A stretch of DNA of 64,000 nt from Ostreococcus lucimarinus CCE9901 (GCF_000092065.1 NC_009356.1:248001-312000), one strand, 5' to 3'; shown: positions 19,682 to 30,232, counted from the first letter of the stretch. Numbers and translations: made by a program. Notes: generated from the letters alone by a model not told the origin.

Positions 19682-20422
19682 TCACGCTCGTAAAGTTTGA
19701 TCAAAGTGCCAGGCCGCCATGCCGTCGCCCGGCGGACCCATGCGCAGGAGCGTGGCGACCATCTCGCTCACCTCGCGAACGCTCTCCACCTGCGGCGCGA
19801 GCATCTCGCCCTCGAGAAAATCGCACATGTGCGCGTCCCCGGCGTCGTCCGCCACGCGATGCAGCTCGCACAGCTTATCGTTGTTTAACTTTTCCAAGCT
19901 CAGGCTCAGTTCGAGCGCGTACAGCGCGCATCCCTTCTCCGGATGATCGTACTCGCTCTGCGGCGGCAACAGTTGCTGCAGCTCGACGCGCCCGCCGCGC
20001 AGATTCATGTATTCCATCAACTGTTCCGCGTGCTCGCGCTCCTCCAGCGCCTCGCGCTTGAAGTGTTCCGCGAATCCCTTCAGCGCGACGTTATCTCTCG
20101 AGAAATACGCCCACATCGCGTGATAGATGTACGACACGTTGTACTCGACGTTGATTTGCGCGTTGAGCGCGAGCTCGCACTCGTTGGCGAATCCGCTCCT
20201 CGCGAACGAGTACTCCACCGATTGCGTCTTCACCGGGTGCGTCGTCTGCGCCTCGACGATCGCTCGACTCTGCGTCGTTTCGTTCGCCGCGTCCGCGTCG
20301 GTCGCGTTCGCGCGCGCGCGCGCGCGTTCGATCGGTCGACGTCGATCGCGATTCGAATTCGATCGCCGCGCGGCGTTCGATCGTCGCGCCATCGTCGCGC
20401 GCGTCGCCGTCTCGGCGCGCAT
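19682..20422 (-). CDS. FER: Ferritin, plastid-targeted
   Basis: The product is an iron-storage ferritin with an H-type ferroxidase centre. The ligands are visible in order: Glu in INVEYNVSYIY, its Tyr, the EEREHAEQLMEY helix (Glu, His), Glu in LSLSLEKLNND and Gln in APQVESVREV. About 175 residues form the four-helix bundle. The preceding part is a basic, Ser/Ala/Arg-rich leader (MARRSNAARRSNSNRDRRR), consistent with plastid import. The start is uncertain: ATG 20422 was chosen because it leaves room for a promoter. ATG 20539 or 20596 would add a Thr-rich stretch from a GTC/GAC trinucleotide run and leave only 5-60 bp to the divergent COG3 gene. Confidence 0.93.
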   Translation of the reverse strand: MRAETATRATMARRSNAARRSNSNRDRRRPIERARARANATDADAANETTQSRAIVEAQTTHPVKTQSVEYSFARSGFANECELALNAQINVEYNVSYIYHAMWAYFSRDNVALKGFAEHFKREALEEREHAEQLMEYMNLRGGRVELQQLLPPQSEYDHPEKGCALYALELSLSLEKLNNDKLCELHRVADDAGDAHMCDFLEGEMLAPQVESVREVSEMVATLLRMGPPGDGMAAWHFDQTLRA

Positions 20423-20601
20423 CGCGCGGGCGAATCGAGCGGTCGTCGTCGTCGTCGTCGTCGCGGTCGTCGTCGCGGTCAAAGTCGCGCCGCGCGTCGC
20501 GGTCGGCGTCGCGAAGTGCGAATTCGTGACGTCGCACATCGCGACGACGCGCGACGACCGCGCGGGCGCGACGATCGAGCGCGGCGAAATATTCACCGTC
20601 G

Positions 20602-20847
20602 ATGGAGACGGCGCGCGCGATGGAGACGGCTCGAGACGCGCGCGACGCGAAGCCGCGTGCGGTGCGACGCGCGTACGCGGTGGCGCACGGGTGGGAGCAC
20701 GCGAGCGCGCTGCGCGAGACGCAGCGCGCGGCGATCGGAGCGCTCGGGACGCGCGCGCGCGACGGTCGCGGACGCGCGCTCGGGACGCGGGCGGCGCGGG
20801 ACGGGACGGAGACGGCGACGCGCGAGGGAGGGGAAGGGGAGGCGGGA

Positions 20848-20880
<33 letters not shown>

Positions 20881-23040
20881 ACGACGAGCGGGAAGGGGCG
20901 CGAAGACGCGATGAAAGGGCTGACGACGGCGCACGCGTTTTACGCGTGGTACGCGGACGTGGAGGAGACGATGGACGAGGCGCGGAGGCGAGCGAGACGA
21001 CGGGAGGCGGACGCGCTGCGCGCGGAGATTGAGAGGCGAGACGACGCGTTACGAAAATTGGAGGAGGTGGAGACGGGGGTTAAAACGCTCGTCGACGCGC
21101 AGGCGGCGCTGAAGCTGAGGGCGAGGCGGACGCAGGAGGAAAGCGAGCGGTTGATCGCGGAGAAGGATCGTCTGCTTGAGTTCGCGGACGCGCTGCGGGG
21201 AAAGCTGGATTATTTCGACCAGTTGGAAAAGGTGGCGGAGCAGTTTCAGGCTGGGGTTATCATCTCGGGCGCGAGCGATGCGAGTGGGGCGAGCTTGGCG
21301 CCGCGCGAGCAGGTGATGCCGATGCTGAAGCGTCTGGACGATTGCCTGGATTTTGTGGCGTCGCATCCGCAATACGCCGACGGCGGAAGTTACGGGACCA
21401 AGTTTCGACAGTTGCAAAATCGAGCGATGAGCACAGTGCGCGAATATTACGTCTCAGCCTTGCGCAAGGCGACGAAACACGTGCAAGATGTAGCGAAGGG
21501 TAAGACTGGTGTGAGCGGCGGCGAGGATGAGTACGACGAGCTCGTGGTCGAGGAGGGGAGTGCGACGACTTTGTTGTACGTTCGCTTTCGCGCCGCCGCG
21601 GCGGAACTGCGCGATCTCACCGAGGAGCTCGAAAAGCGAGGGCATCACGAAGAGTACGCCGCGCTTCTCTCGGACTGCCACGTGTTATACTGCGAGCAGC
21701 GTGCTCTTCTCCTCGCCGGGTCGGTTCGGACGAAGATGCGCGCCATAGCGACAGCCGAGCGTGGAGCGGATGTCATAGCTCTCGCGAGAATCGGCACTGC
21801 CTATCTCGTCGAAGTTTGTCAGGCAGAGTTCGCTCTGTTCAAACACTTTTTCCCGCAAACCGATCCCACGGGGGCCTTGTCCGCGCTCATGATTCCGCTC
21901 GGAACGTACTTGAGCGACATTTTGCGGCCAAAGTACATTTCAATCACCGAGTTGGCTTTATTGGCTGAGCTCGTCGAGGCGCTCAAGGGCGAGATCATCG
22001 AGGACGTAACCTCGAAGATTGACAATGCGCTAGCCTTGGAGCCGGCGATGCGAAGAATCCTGTCAGATGTTCAAGAGAGACTGATCTTCCGCGCGCAGAC
22101 TTACGTGAAGGATCAGGTGGGCAACTATCGAGCCACCGCGGCTGATTTGGACTTTCCCGCCAAACTCGTGCGCGCACTGCAAGCGAAGTCGTCTGGCGGC
22201 GACTCGGAGGACGACATTAAAAATTGGTACCCTCCACTCGAGCGCACACTGACGTGCTTATCTAAACTATATCGCTGCGTGGAGATCAAAACATTCGCGG
22301 GATTGGCGCAAGAGGCGGTGTCGCTGTGCGCGGACAATATCGCCGCCGCTGCGCGCGCAGTGGCGTCGAAAGCGACTCCGGTAGACGGTCAGCTCTTCCT
22401 CATCAAGCACTTGATCATCTTGCGCGAACAAATCGCGCCATTCAACGCCGAGTTTGCGGTTTCCATCAAGGATTTGGACTTTACCCATATGCGCGGGCAA
22501 ATGCGCCGAATGCTCGGCGGAGAGATGTCCTTCTTTTCGCTGACGCAAGACAACGCATTCTACCAGCTCGCTTCTGAAGGTCGACCGCGCGTCGTCGAGA
22601 GCAAAATCGACTCCAAGAGAGAGCTCGAGAAGCAACTTCAAGCCGCGTGTGAAGCGTACATCATGAGTATCACGAAACTCATCGTCGATCCAATGCTCAG
22701 TTTCATCACCAAGGTGACCGCGTTTCGCGTGTCGACGACGTCGCAGGGGAAATCCATCAAAGACGCAGCCTTTGCTTCGGAAGAAAAACTCGCAGCCATC
22801 GCGAAACAAGTCAAAACCTCGCTCGCAGACGAGCTCCCGAAGGCCGTCTACACCATGAAGTTGTACTTGCACGCGGAAAATACCCGCGAGGCGTTGCTCA
22901 AGCCCATCAAGAGCAACGTCGCCGAAGCCTTCGCGCAAATCGCCGCCATCATCGACGCCGACTTTCCTCCCGGCACCGCCGCGCGCGTCGGCCTTCTCGA
23001 CCCCGCGCAGCTCGCCGCCGCGATTGAGGACGCGAGTTAG
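20602..23040 (+). CDS. COG3: Conserved oligomeric Golgi complex subunit 3 (COG3/Sec34)
   Basis: This is a lobe A subunit of the COG tethering complex, which directs retrograde vesicles within the Golgi. It has 812 aa. The Sec34 signature is clear: KLDYFDQLEKVAEQF, VMPMLKRLDDCLDFVASHPQY, KFRQLQNRAMSTVREYYV and HVLYCEQRALLL. Before it comes a coiled coil (EETMDEARRRARRREADALR) and a run of ten Asp encoded by a GAC repeat (about 20848-20878). The C-terminal half is an all-helical rod, as in CATCHR proteins. The first ATG at 20602 is doubled 18 bp later, and a later ATG (20911) is possible because the first 100 residues are low complexity. Confidence 0.92.
20848..20878 (+). repeat. GAC trinucleotide run (poly-Asp)
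   Basis: Ten consecutive GAC codons within COG3 encode poly-aspartate in its disordered N-terminal part. A related GTC run lies at about 20442-20465 at the 5' side of the divergent ferritin gene. Confidence 0.85.
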
Positions 23041-23105
23041 CGTCGCGACGCGCGCGCCAGATTAGAATCGCTCCGTGTAACACCCCACACTGCGCCGATC
23101 GCTCG

Positions 23106-24572
23106 ATGCCCTCGGACGACGACGACGACGTCCCGGAGCAGACCGCCGGAAATCGACGCCTGCTCGCGTCGGAGGAGGACGCGCGCCGTCGTAAGCGCGA
23201 GCGCCCGCGCGCGGTGTCGGTTTGGAAACTTTGCGGAATCAATGCGTTTTTCCTCGCCTACGGCGCGTGGATATCCTCGTTCGCCATCGTGACGCTGCCG
23301 TACGAGTCGACGAGGTTTTTCCCGGACGCCGACGCGGTGGCGCTGGGAGGGTTCATGTTCATCGCCGGCGCGAGTCAGATGTCGGGGCCGTGGGCGGGAT
23401 ACGTGAGCGATCGCACGCGGAGCGCGTACGGTAGACGGCGCCCGGTGCTCGTCAAAGGCGCCGTCGTCGCGGCGCCGTCGTTGGTGATGTTACTCGTGGC
23501 GCGAACGTACTACGGCTCGCTGGGGGGGTGGGCGCCGACGCTGTATTACGTCGCGTTCACGGCGACGATGCTGGCGCTGAACGTGATGTACACGGCGGCG
23601 AGCGGCATCGTGCCGGATATGATTCCGGACGATCAGACGGGACAGTCGAATGGGGTGCTGGCGGCGATGAGTGCGGCGGGGGCGTGCATGGGATTCGTGT
23701 ACACGATGGTGTATCCAGACGTGGGGAGCTTGTATTGGTTTTATCTCGCGCTGTTGGCGACGTGCGTGCCGATTACGTGTTATTGCGCCACGGAAGAGTC
23801 TTCGCTCGGTGGTGTAGCATCGTCAGATGACGTAGAGAGCAGTGCGAGGGAAGGTTCGACTTCTGCGACGGTCGACTCGGCGTTTTCGTGGCGCGAGCTG
23901 GCGTCGATGTACACGATTTCGCCTTTTGTTCCGGAACAAAAATCATTCTTTTGGCTCTTCGTTTGCCGCACGTTGTACTATACCGGCATCAGCGCTCAAG
24001 TGTTTTTGCTGTACTTGCTCAGAGATACCGCCGTGAAAGAAGATGGAAGTGGGCTCGAGGGACACGAGCCACAGCAAACGGTTGCACGCTTGTCCTTCAT
24101 CGGCCAAGTCGGCGGCATGATCGCCGCCTATCCCGCTGGTTTGCTGAGCGACGTCTTCGGTCGAAAGCCATTGATCGTCATCGCGTGCGCGGGCATTATA
24201 TCTGTGTACATCATGTTTATGTACATCCACCGATTGACGTCGATCATGTACATTGGCGTGTATTACGGCGCGTTGAACGGCATGTTCCTCTCGGTCGATT
24301 ACGCGCTCGCCATCGACTGTTTACCGAGCCGAGAAAACGCCGCGCGATGGCTCGCGGTTTGGGGTGTCGCCAGTTTCATCGGCACCTCCATCGGTCCGAC
24401 TGTGTTCGCCTTGATTCTTCACTTTTCTCCGCAGCCCGCCGACGGACGAGCGTACGGTTCGTCTCAAGAAGGGTACGACGTCATGCTCGTCGTCGGCGCC
24501 GTGTGGATGGCCCTCTGCGCCTCGTTCCTGTGCTTGGTCGACTCGAAGAAGCCCCGCGCGCGCGAACTGTAG
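23106..24572 (+). CDS. Major facilitator superfamily transporter, GPH/sucrose-symporter-like
   Basis: The product is a 488-aa membrane carrier with about twelve hydrophobic segments. After an acidic/basic cytosolic leader, the first helix begins at LCGINAFFLAYGAW. The loop between helices 2 and 3 carries DRTRSAYGRRRP, the MFS motif A in the form typical of glycoside/pentoside/hexuronide and plant sucrose carriers. The cytosolic loop between the two six-helix halves is Ser-rich (about residues 230-265), and the second half repeats the motif as LLSDVFGRKPLI. The substrate cannot be assigned; a proton- or sodium-coupled sugar carrier is the best guess. It ends in a short KKPRAREL tail. Confidence 0.8.
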   Translation: MPSDDDDDVPEQTAGNRRLLASEEDARRRKRERPRAVSVWKLCGINAFFLAYGAWISSFAIVTLPYESTRFFPDADAVALGGFMFIAGASQMSGPWAGYVSDRTRSAYGRRRPVLVKGAVVAAPSLVMLLVARTYYGSLGGWAPTLYYVAFTATMLALNVMYTAASGIVPDMIPDDQTGQSNGVLAAMSAAGACMGFVYTMVYPDVGSLYWFYLALLATCVPITCYCATEESSLGGVASSDDVESSAREGSTSATVDSAFSWRELASMYTISPFVPEQKSFFWLFVCRTLYYTGISAQVFLLYLLRDTAVKEDGSGLEGHEPQQTVARLSFIGQVGGMIAAYPAGLLSDVFGRKPLIVIACAGIISVYIMFMYIHRLTSIMYIGVYYGALNGMFLSVDYALAIDCLPSRENAARWLAVWGVASFIGTSIGPTVFALILHFSPQPADGRAYGSSQEGYDVMLVVGAVWMALCASFLCLVDSKKPRAREL

Positions 24573-24777
24573 AACTGTAAGCCACGCCTAGATCGAGTCA
24601 GCTCTCGTCGCGCCCTGCGCACCGCGCCGCGTCGACGTCGCGCGTCCAATCGAATCGGAACATCGCGCCGTTCCTTTTTTCGGAAATGAAAAGGGAGACG
24701 AAGAGTCGCCGAAACGCTCGCGCGCGCGCGGGGTGCGCGGCCGCACGTCGACGCGCGCGGCGTCGCGAGCGCGCGGG

Positions 24778-27609
24778 ATGGGATGCCTGAAAGGTTGCAT
24801 GTTCTCGCGCGACGTGCTCACCGCCGCGTCGTGGGACGCCTTCGCCAAGGACGCCCTCGACGTCGATTTGGATTCCAAACCGACGCTCGACGATGGCGCG
24901 CGCGCGGGGACGAAACGCGCGCGCGCGCGCAAGCGCCTCGCCGTCGGAGAGGCGCTCGGGGATGAAAACGAATCGAAACAGACGAATCTCGACGCGCGAG
25001 AGGCGGCAAACGAGCGAACGGAGGGGTCGCTGCGGGCGATGGAATCAGCGATGGATGGGAATTTGCTCTTCGTCGAGCTGGACGCGCGAGCGCGACGACG
25101 GGTGATGGACGCCATGACGCCCTCGTACGTCGACGAGGGCGAGATCGTGATCGCGCAGGGCGATACGAATTGCGATCGATTCTACGTGATCGAAATCGGG
25201 GAGGTGCGGGTGATGAAGAATGAAAATTCGAAGCGGTCGAGCTTGTCGAACGATAGCGCGAACGAAGAGGGATCGCCGCGCGCTGCGCGGCTGGCGACGT
25301 CAAAGCGTTCGTTTGAAGGGTGTGCGTACCATCCCGAGACCGCCAAGCAAGTGGCAACGCTTGGCCCGGGTCGGGGATTCGGCGAGCTCGCGCTGCTGTA
25401 CGCCTGCCCGCGATCGGCGACGGTCGTGGCGGCGACGCCGTTGAAACTGTGGACGCTGCACGCGAGCGCGTTCAAGGCGATAAAGCGTTCCATCGCGACG
25501 AAGGATGCATCTTGTATGCTCGAACTTCTGGAGAGCGTGGAGCTATTCAACGCTCTGTCAGAGCAACAGCTGATTGCGATATGTACCGCGGCGAGAAGAG
25601 AGGTGTACGAGACGAATGACGTTGTATTCAATCAAGGCGATCCCGGAAATTGCTTCTACATCGTGGAACGCGGCGAGGTGAGCGTTCGAGTCCATGGTGG
25701 CGAAGTCGCGAAACTCTCGCGTGGCGATTTCTTCGGTGAGCGCGCACTGATAAATAATGAACCTCGTGCGGCGACGATCGTCGCCGCAACCGACATTTCG
25801 TGTTTGGTGCTTAATCGCCAAACTTTTGTCTCCATGCTCGGTTCCATTGAAGAGGCGCGATGTTTTGCCGGTTTGGCCGAATGCCCGATTCTCGCCGCTT
25901 TGAGCGACGCACAGTTGACGGATATCTCAAGTTTGATGAAAATGCAAACGTTCGTCAAAGATGAAGTCGTGTTTCAACAGAACTCTCTCGGAGATGCTTT
26001 TTACGTCATCATCGACGGGGAATTCGTGGTTACGAAATCATCCGTTGACGAACCGTTGGCCAAACTCACTCGAGGTCAGTACTTCGGCGAACTCGCACTG
26101 CTGCGTAAAGATAAGCGTGCAGGCACAGTCACATGCGTGAGCCAACACGCGAAGGTCGCGTGCATGACGAAGACGGCGTTCGAGAAGAAATTGGGCAACT
26201 TGGAAGTCTTGCGCAAGGCTTGGCGACTCGAGACGTTGAGAAAGGTGCCGATTCTCTCAAAGCTCTCTCCTGACGAAGCTCGAGCGTTATCGGACGAACT
26301 CACCGATGTGTCTTTTCGAGAGAATGAAACGATCGTTCGTCAAGGCGACAAAGGTGACGCCATGTTTATTTTGGAATCTGGCGAAGTTGAAGTCGTGGAC
26401 GAAAAGACGCTCGACGCCGAAGGAGCGCCGAAACTGTTATGCAAGCTCGGTCCGAGCTCCTACTTTGGCGAGCTTGGACTACTAAATTCTGAAACTAGAG
26501 CCGCTACCGTACGTGTTCCGCATCGAGCGACTGTTTTGATCATCACCCGTCGCACCTTCGAGCAACATCTCGGCAACTTGAAGGACATCCTGAAGAGAAA
26601 CGCCGAGGAAATGTACGCTAAGAGCGGTAGCGGCTCGTACAAGAAACCGGTGACAGCTGAGCTCGAGGAGCTCCAAACCATCGGTTTCTTAGGCGTTGGA
26701 TCGTTCGGTCGAGTGACGCTTGTGGCTCACGATGGAGAGACGTACGCGCTGAAGGAAATTGGCAAAGCACAAGTTGTCGCTCGCGGGTTGGTCGAGCACG
26801 TGTGGCGCGAAAAGCAAACCATGGCGCAATGTGACTCACCGTTCTTGGTAAACCTTCGGCGTACCTACGTCAGCGAAAGATCGATTTACATGCTCATGGA
26901 CAAAGTTCTTGGTGGAGAGCTTTTTACGTACTTGCAAACTCGAAACTCGCCGCTGCCCGAGGCGCACGCCAAATTTTATGCGGCGTGCGTGGTGCTGGCA
27001 TTCGAGTATCTGCACGACCGGCAGATCACTTACCGCGATTTAAAGCCAGAGAACCTTCTGATTTGTACAAATGGTTATCTCAAAGTCACGGACTTTTCGT
27101 TCGCGAAGAAACTTCCGAAGGGCGCGAAAACTTTTACGCTGTGCGGCACGCCACAATACTTGGCGCCCGAGCAAGTACAACAAGTCGGCCACAATCGCGC
27201 CGTCGATTGGTGGGCGGTTGGCGTTTTGGTGTACGAACTCGTCAACGGCGTCCCACCTTTCAATCAAGACGACCACTACCAAATGTACAAGGCGATCAAC
27301 GAGGTCAAATTCCACTTTTCGCCTCGCAACGGCCCCAAATTCCGCGCCGTCGTCTCCGGCCTCCTTCGCCGCATGCCCGCGAGTCGACTCGGCATGGGCA
27401 AAACCGGCGCACGCGAAATCAAGCAGCACGAGTGGTTTGCAGACATAAACTGGAGCGCTCTCGCGCAGCAACGCGCGCGCGCGCCGTACGTGCCGCTCGT
27501 CGAAGACGTTCGCGATTTAAGGCACTTTGTGGACACCGGCGACGACGTCCCGGGACTCTCCGCGAAGTGGGGCACCTACGCCTCCATCGGGCGATTTACC
27601 GACTTTTAA
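24778..27609 (+). CDS. Cyclic-nucleotide-regulated AGC protein kinase (PKG-like) with four cNMP-binding domains
   Basis: The product has 943 aa from ATG 24778, chosen because it gives MGCLKGC, a likely N-myristoylation (Gly2) and palmitoylation (Cys3, Cys7) signal. Four cNMP-binding domains follow at about 95-230, 250-354, 367-467 and 490-594. All keep the phosphate-binding FGE...R: PRSATV, PRAATI, KRAGTV and TRAATV. The residue after the Arg is Ala in three and Ser in one, where classical PKG sites have Thr, so cGMP specificity is uncertain. The AGC kinase domain (about 634-884) has GVGSFG, ALKE, TYRDLKPENLL and LCGTPQYLAPE. It carries DFS (about 770) in place of DFG. Four cNMP domains before the kinase is also the layout of apicomplexan PKG. 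Confidence 0.9.
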   Translation: MGCLKGCMFSRDVLTAASWDAFAKDALDVDLDSKPTLDDGARAGTKRARARKRLAVGEALGDENESKQTNLDAREAANERTEGSLRAMESAMDGNLLFVELDARARRRVMDAMTPSYVDEGEIVIAQGDTNCDRFYVIEIGEVRVMKNENSKRSSLSNDSANEEGSPRAARLATSKRSFEGCAYHPETAKQVATLGPGRGFGELALLYACPRSATVVAATPLKLWTLHASAFKAIKRSIATKDASCMLELLESVELFNALSEQQLIAICTAARREVYETNDVVFNQGDPGNCFYIVERGEVSVRVHGGEVAKLSRGDFFGERALINNEPRAATIVAATDISCLVLNRQTFVSMLGSIEEARCFAGLAECPILAALSDAQLTDISSLMKMQTFVKDEVVFQQNSLGDAFYVIIDGEFVVTKSSVDEPLAKLTRGQYFGELALLRKDKRAGTVTCVSQHAKVACMTKTAFEKKLGNLEVLRKAWRLETLRKVPILSKLSPDEARALSDELTDVSFRENETIVRQGDKGDAMFILESGEVEVVDEKTLDAEGAPKLLCKLGPSSYFGELGLLNSETRAATVRVPHRATVLIITRRTFEQHLGNLKDILKRNAEEMYAKSGSGSYKKPVTAELEELQTIGFLGVGSFGRVTLVAHDGETYALKEIGKAQVVARGLVEHVWREKQTMAQCDSPFLVNLRRTYVSERSIYMLMDKVLGGELFTYLQTRNSPLPEAHAKFYAACVVLAFEYLHDRQITYRDLKPENLLICTNGYLKVTDFSFAKKLPKGAKTFTLCGTPQYLAPEQVQQVGHNRAVDWWAVGVLVYELVNGVPPFNQDDHYQMYKAINEVKFHFSPRNGPKFRAVVSGLLRRMPASRLGMGKTGAREIKQHEWFADINWSALAQQRARAPYVPLVEDVRDLRHFVDTGDDVPGLSAKWGTYASIGRFTDF

Positions 27610-27775
27610 ACCCCCCTTAAATAATTTGTGTAATAATTTACGAGCGCGTGCGACTGCGCCGTCGCGTCCGTCGAAGAAATTCCGCTCGCCGCCGCGCTCG
27701 ATATCCAGTACTGGCAGCGCTGTTCAAACGCGTTGCCCGTCCGCGCGTGCCGCACACACGCGCGCGACGCACGAC

Positions 27776-29575
27776 ATGCTCGTCGCGCGCGCGCGCGCGA
27801 CGACGCGCGCATCGCCGCGCGCATCGCGCGCGCGCGCGTCTTCCGCACCTCGCGTCGCCCGTCGCGTGGCCGCGCGCGCGACAAAGTTGACGATGGGTCC
27901 GGTGGGACAACCTGTCCCGAATGGATACGGCGATTATTACCCCACCCCGCGCGACGATCGCCGCGCGGGCGTGATCATGCACCCCACGAGTCTGCCCGGA
28001 GCGTACGGGATCGGCGACGCGGGCCCGGAGGCGCGCGCGTTCGTGGATTGGATGGCGAAAGGAAAGATGAGTATCTGGCAGGTGCTGCCGCTCGTGCCGC
28101 CGGGACGTCCGATACCGGGCGTGCGGGAAGACTATTGGTCGCCCTACAGCGGACGCGACGCGCACTGTGGAAATACGCTCGTGATATCGCTGGATGATTT
28201 GGTCGCGGACGGGCTGCTCGAGACGAAAGATTTGCCGAAGGCGTACGGCGGAAGCGAAAACGTGGATTTCGGACGCGTCGCGGCGACGAATGAGCCGCTG
28301 ATTGCAAAGGCGGCGGAAAAGTTGCTCGCGATGGCGAGTGGTAGTGGACTAAAGGGGGAGTATGATGCGTTCTGCGCGCGCGCGGATGTGAAGGCGTGGT
28401 TAGATCCCGCCGCGACGTTCGACGCCATCGATTCGACGCCGGAACTCTTGGGTAAATATTGGTGGGATTGGCCCGCGGAATATCGCGATCGCGATCCAGG
28501 CGCGCTCGCGGCGATCGAAAGCGAAAAAGCGAGTTCGATTGAACTCTTCAAGGCGACGCAATTTCTGTTCCATGTGCAGTGGATGCGTTTGAAAAAGTAC
28601 GCCAACGATAGAGGCGTTTCTCTGGTGGGCGACATGCCTATCTACGTCGGCGGTCACAGCGCCGACGTGTGGGCGAATCAAAACTTATTCTTGCTCGGTG
28701 ACGATAAACGCCCGTCGGCGTTGGCGGGTGTACCACCCGACGCGTTCTCCGAGGACGGTCAGTTGTGGGGTAACCCGTTGTTTGATTGGGGCGAGCACGC
28801 GCGAACGGATTACGCGTGGTGGGCTCAGCGATTGAAGCGCACGCTCGAACTTCACGACGAGGTGCGCATCGATCACTTCCGCGCCTTTGCGGCGTACTGG
28901 GAAGTCGAAGCCGGCGCGCCGACGGCGAAGAGCGGTCGATGGATGGTCGGTCCGGGGGTGGATATGTTCAACAAGCTCAAGCCGGCGCTCGGCGACGCGA
29001 AAATCGTCGCGGAAGATCTCGGGGTCATCACCGCCGACGTCGTCGATTTGCGTCAAGAGTGCGGTTTCCCGGGTATGGTTGTCCTTCAGTTCGCGTGGGG
29101 TGGTAACGGGCGCAACCCGCACTTGCTGCACAACCACTACGAAAATTCATTTTGCTACCCGGGCACGCACGACAACGAAACGTCGCAAGGCTGGTACGCG
29201 CAACAGGACGAGGACACCAAGCGCCGCTTGGAGGCGTACGCCGGCATCGCCTACGGCGACGGCGCGTGGGGCATGATCAAGGCTGGGATGTCCAGCGTGA
29301 GCAAGGCGTGCGTATTCACCATGCAAGACGTCCTCGCCCTCGGCAACGAGGCGCGCATGAACACCCCCGGCGTCGCCGACGGCAACTGGTCCTGGCGCAT
29401 CGGTGAACCGGGCGTTTTCGCCACCCTCGACGCCGAGGCGCACAAGCTCGCGAGTTTAGCCACCGTCTACGATCGCGTCGCCGACCCGGACGCGCAGTCC
29501 ATGCGCGAATCCTGTCAATCCGTCGCCGGCGGCGGTCGAGGCGGCTTATTCGGTTTAGGCTTCTGGATCTTCTAG
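27776..29575 (+). CDS. DPE1: 4-alpha-glucanotransferase (disproportionating enzyme DPE1), plastid
   Basis: This is a GH77 amylomaltase acting on short malto-oligosaccharides in plastid starch metabolism; 599 aa. The N-terminal 40 residues from ATG 27776 form an Arg/Ala/Ser-rich transit peptide. The catalytic domain starts at RRAGVIMHPTSLPGAYGIGD and contains WQVLPLVPPG, GDMPIYVGGHSADVW, the nucleophile region VRIDHFRAFAAYW, the acid/base region VAEDLGVI and the third-acid region YPGTHDNETSQGW. All three catalytic acids of the family appear present. Length matches plant DPE1 (about 570 aa). An open extension upstream to 27527 overlaps the preceding kinase gene and was rejected. Confidence 0.95.
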   Translation: MLVARARATTRASPRASRARASSAPRVARRVAARATKLTMGPVGQPVPNGYGDYYPTPRDDRRAGVIMHPTSLPGAYGIGDAGPEARAFVDWMAKGKMSIWQVLPLVPPGRPIPGVREDYWSPYSGRDAHCGNTLVISLDDLVADGLLETKDLPKAYGGSENVDFGRVAATNEPLIAKAAEKLLAMASGSGLKGEYDAFCARADVKAWLDPAATFDAIDSTPELLGKYWWDWPAEYRDRDPGALAAIESEKASSIELFKATQFLFHVQWMRLKKYANDRGVSLVGDMPIYVGGHSADVWANQNLFLLGDDKRPSALAGVPPDAFSEDGQLWGNPLFDWGEHARTDYAWWAQRLKRTLELHDEVRIDHFRAFAAYWEVEAGAPTAKSGRWMVGPGVDMFNKLKPALGDAKIVAEDLGVITADVVDLRQECGFPGMVVLQFAWGGNGRNPHLLHNHYENSFCYPGTHDNETSQGWYAQQDEDTKRRLEAYAGIAYGDGAWGMIKAGMSSVSKACVFTMQDVLALGNEARMNTPGVADGNWSWRIGEPGVFATLDAEAHKLASLATVYDRVADPDAQSMRESCQSVAGGGRGGLFGLGFWIF

Positions 29576-29797
29576 CCGCGCGTTCGCGACGATCACCGAC
29601 GTCCCGTCCGATCCGCGCGCGCGCGATCGACGCCCGCGCACCACCCTCTCACTTCCCATCGCGTTCTTCGCTACGTCCGTGCGGATTGAATTACAAAAAG
29701 AAACCTACGAGCCTTCGCGCGTCGTCTCGCGCGTCCCGCTCGCGTCCCTTAGGGGTATCCTCGCCGTCCCGTCTCTCGTCGTCTCTTCGCTCTTCGC

Positions 29798-30118
29798 TCA
29801 CGTCTCCTCGAGTTCGCTCTCGTCCAGGTGCGCGATGAAATCTTTCCCGCCGTTCGGGTTCGGGATCGCCACCTTGACCGCGAGCGTCGCGCTCGTCGTC
29901 GCGCCCTCGTGCGCGTCCGCGCGCGAATCGACGACGCCCGTCATGCCGATGAGATCCGTCGCCGCGCCCTTTGATTTCGGGACGTGGTACACGACGACGG
30001 ATGATTTCACGCGAACCTTCGCGCCGACGCCGAGCGCGGCGCGGGCGACGACGGCGGCGCGGGCGGGAGGGCGCGCGACGGCGCGCGCGAGGGGGGCGCG
30101 CGAGGACGACGCGAACAT
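29798..30118 (-). CDS. FTRV: Ferredoxin:thioredoxin reductase variable (alpha) chain, plastid
   Basis: The product is 106 aa. The N-terminal 30 residues are a transit peptide (MFASSSRAPLARAVARPP). The rest is the SH3-like barrel of the FTR variable subunit: VGAKVRVKSSVVVYHVPKSK, GMTGVVDSRADA and FIAHLDESELEE at the end. This subunit sits on the catalytic chain and stabilises its 4Fe-4S centre, linking photosynthetic ferredoxin to thioredoxin in the stroma. Length fits the family. The gene converges on DPE1 and is followed upstream, on the same strand, by Rpn10. The longer Arg-rich frame that covers this locus is a shadow. Confidence 0.88.
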   Translation of the reverse strand: MFASSSRAPLARAVARPPARAAVVARAALGVGAKVRVKSSVVVYHVPKSKGAATDLIGMTGVVDSRADAHEGATTSATLAVKVAIPNPNGGKDFIAHLDESELEET

Positions 30119-30232
30119 CGCGGCGAGAGGCGCGAAGTGCGGACGAAGGGGCGAAGTCGAAAGCTACGATGCGACGGGGTGCGTGTTGAAAAGAATCGAT
30201 TCGACGAGGCGATCGGTGGGGCGACAGGACGG

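Noticed and set aside
19943-20914. Plus-strand frame opposite ferritin
   Set aside because: It is an antisense shadow with Arg/Leu/His composition; ferritin on the minus strand is unmistakable.
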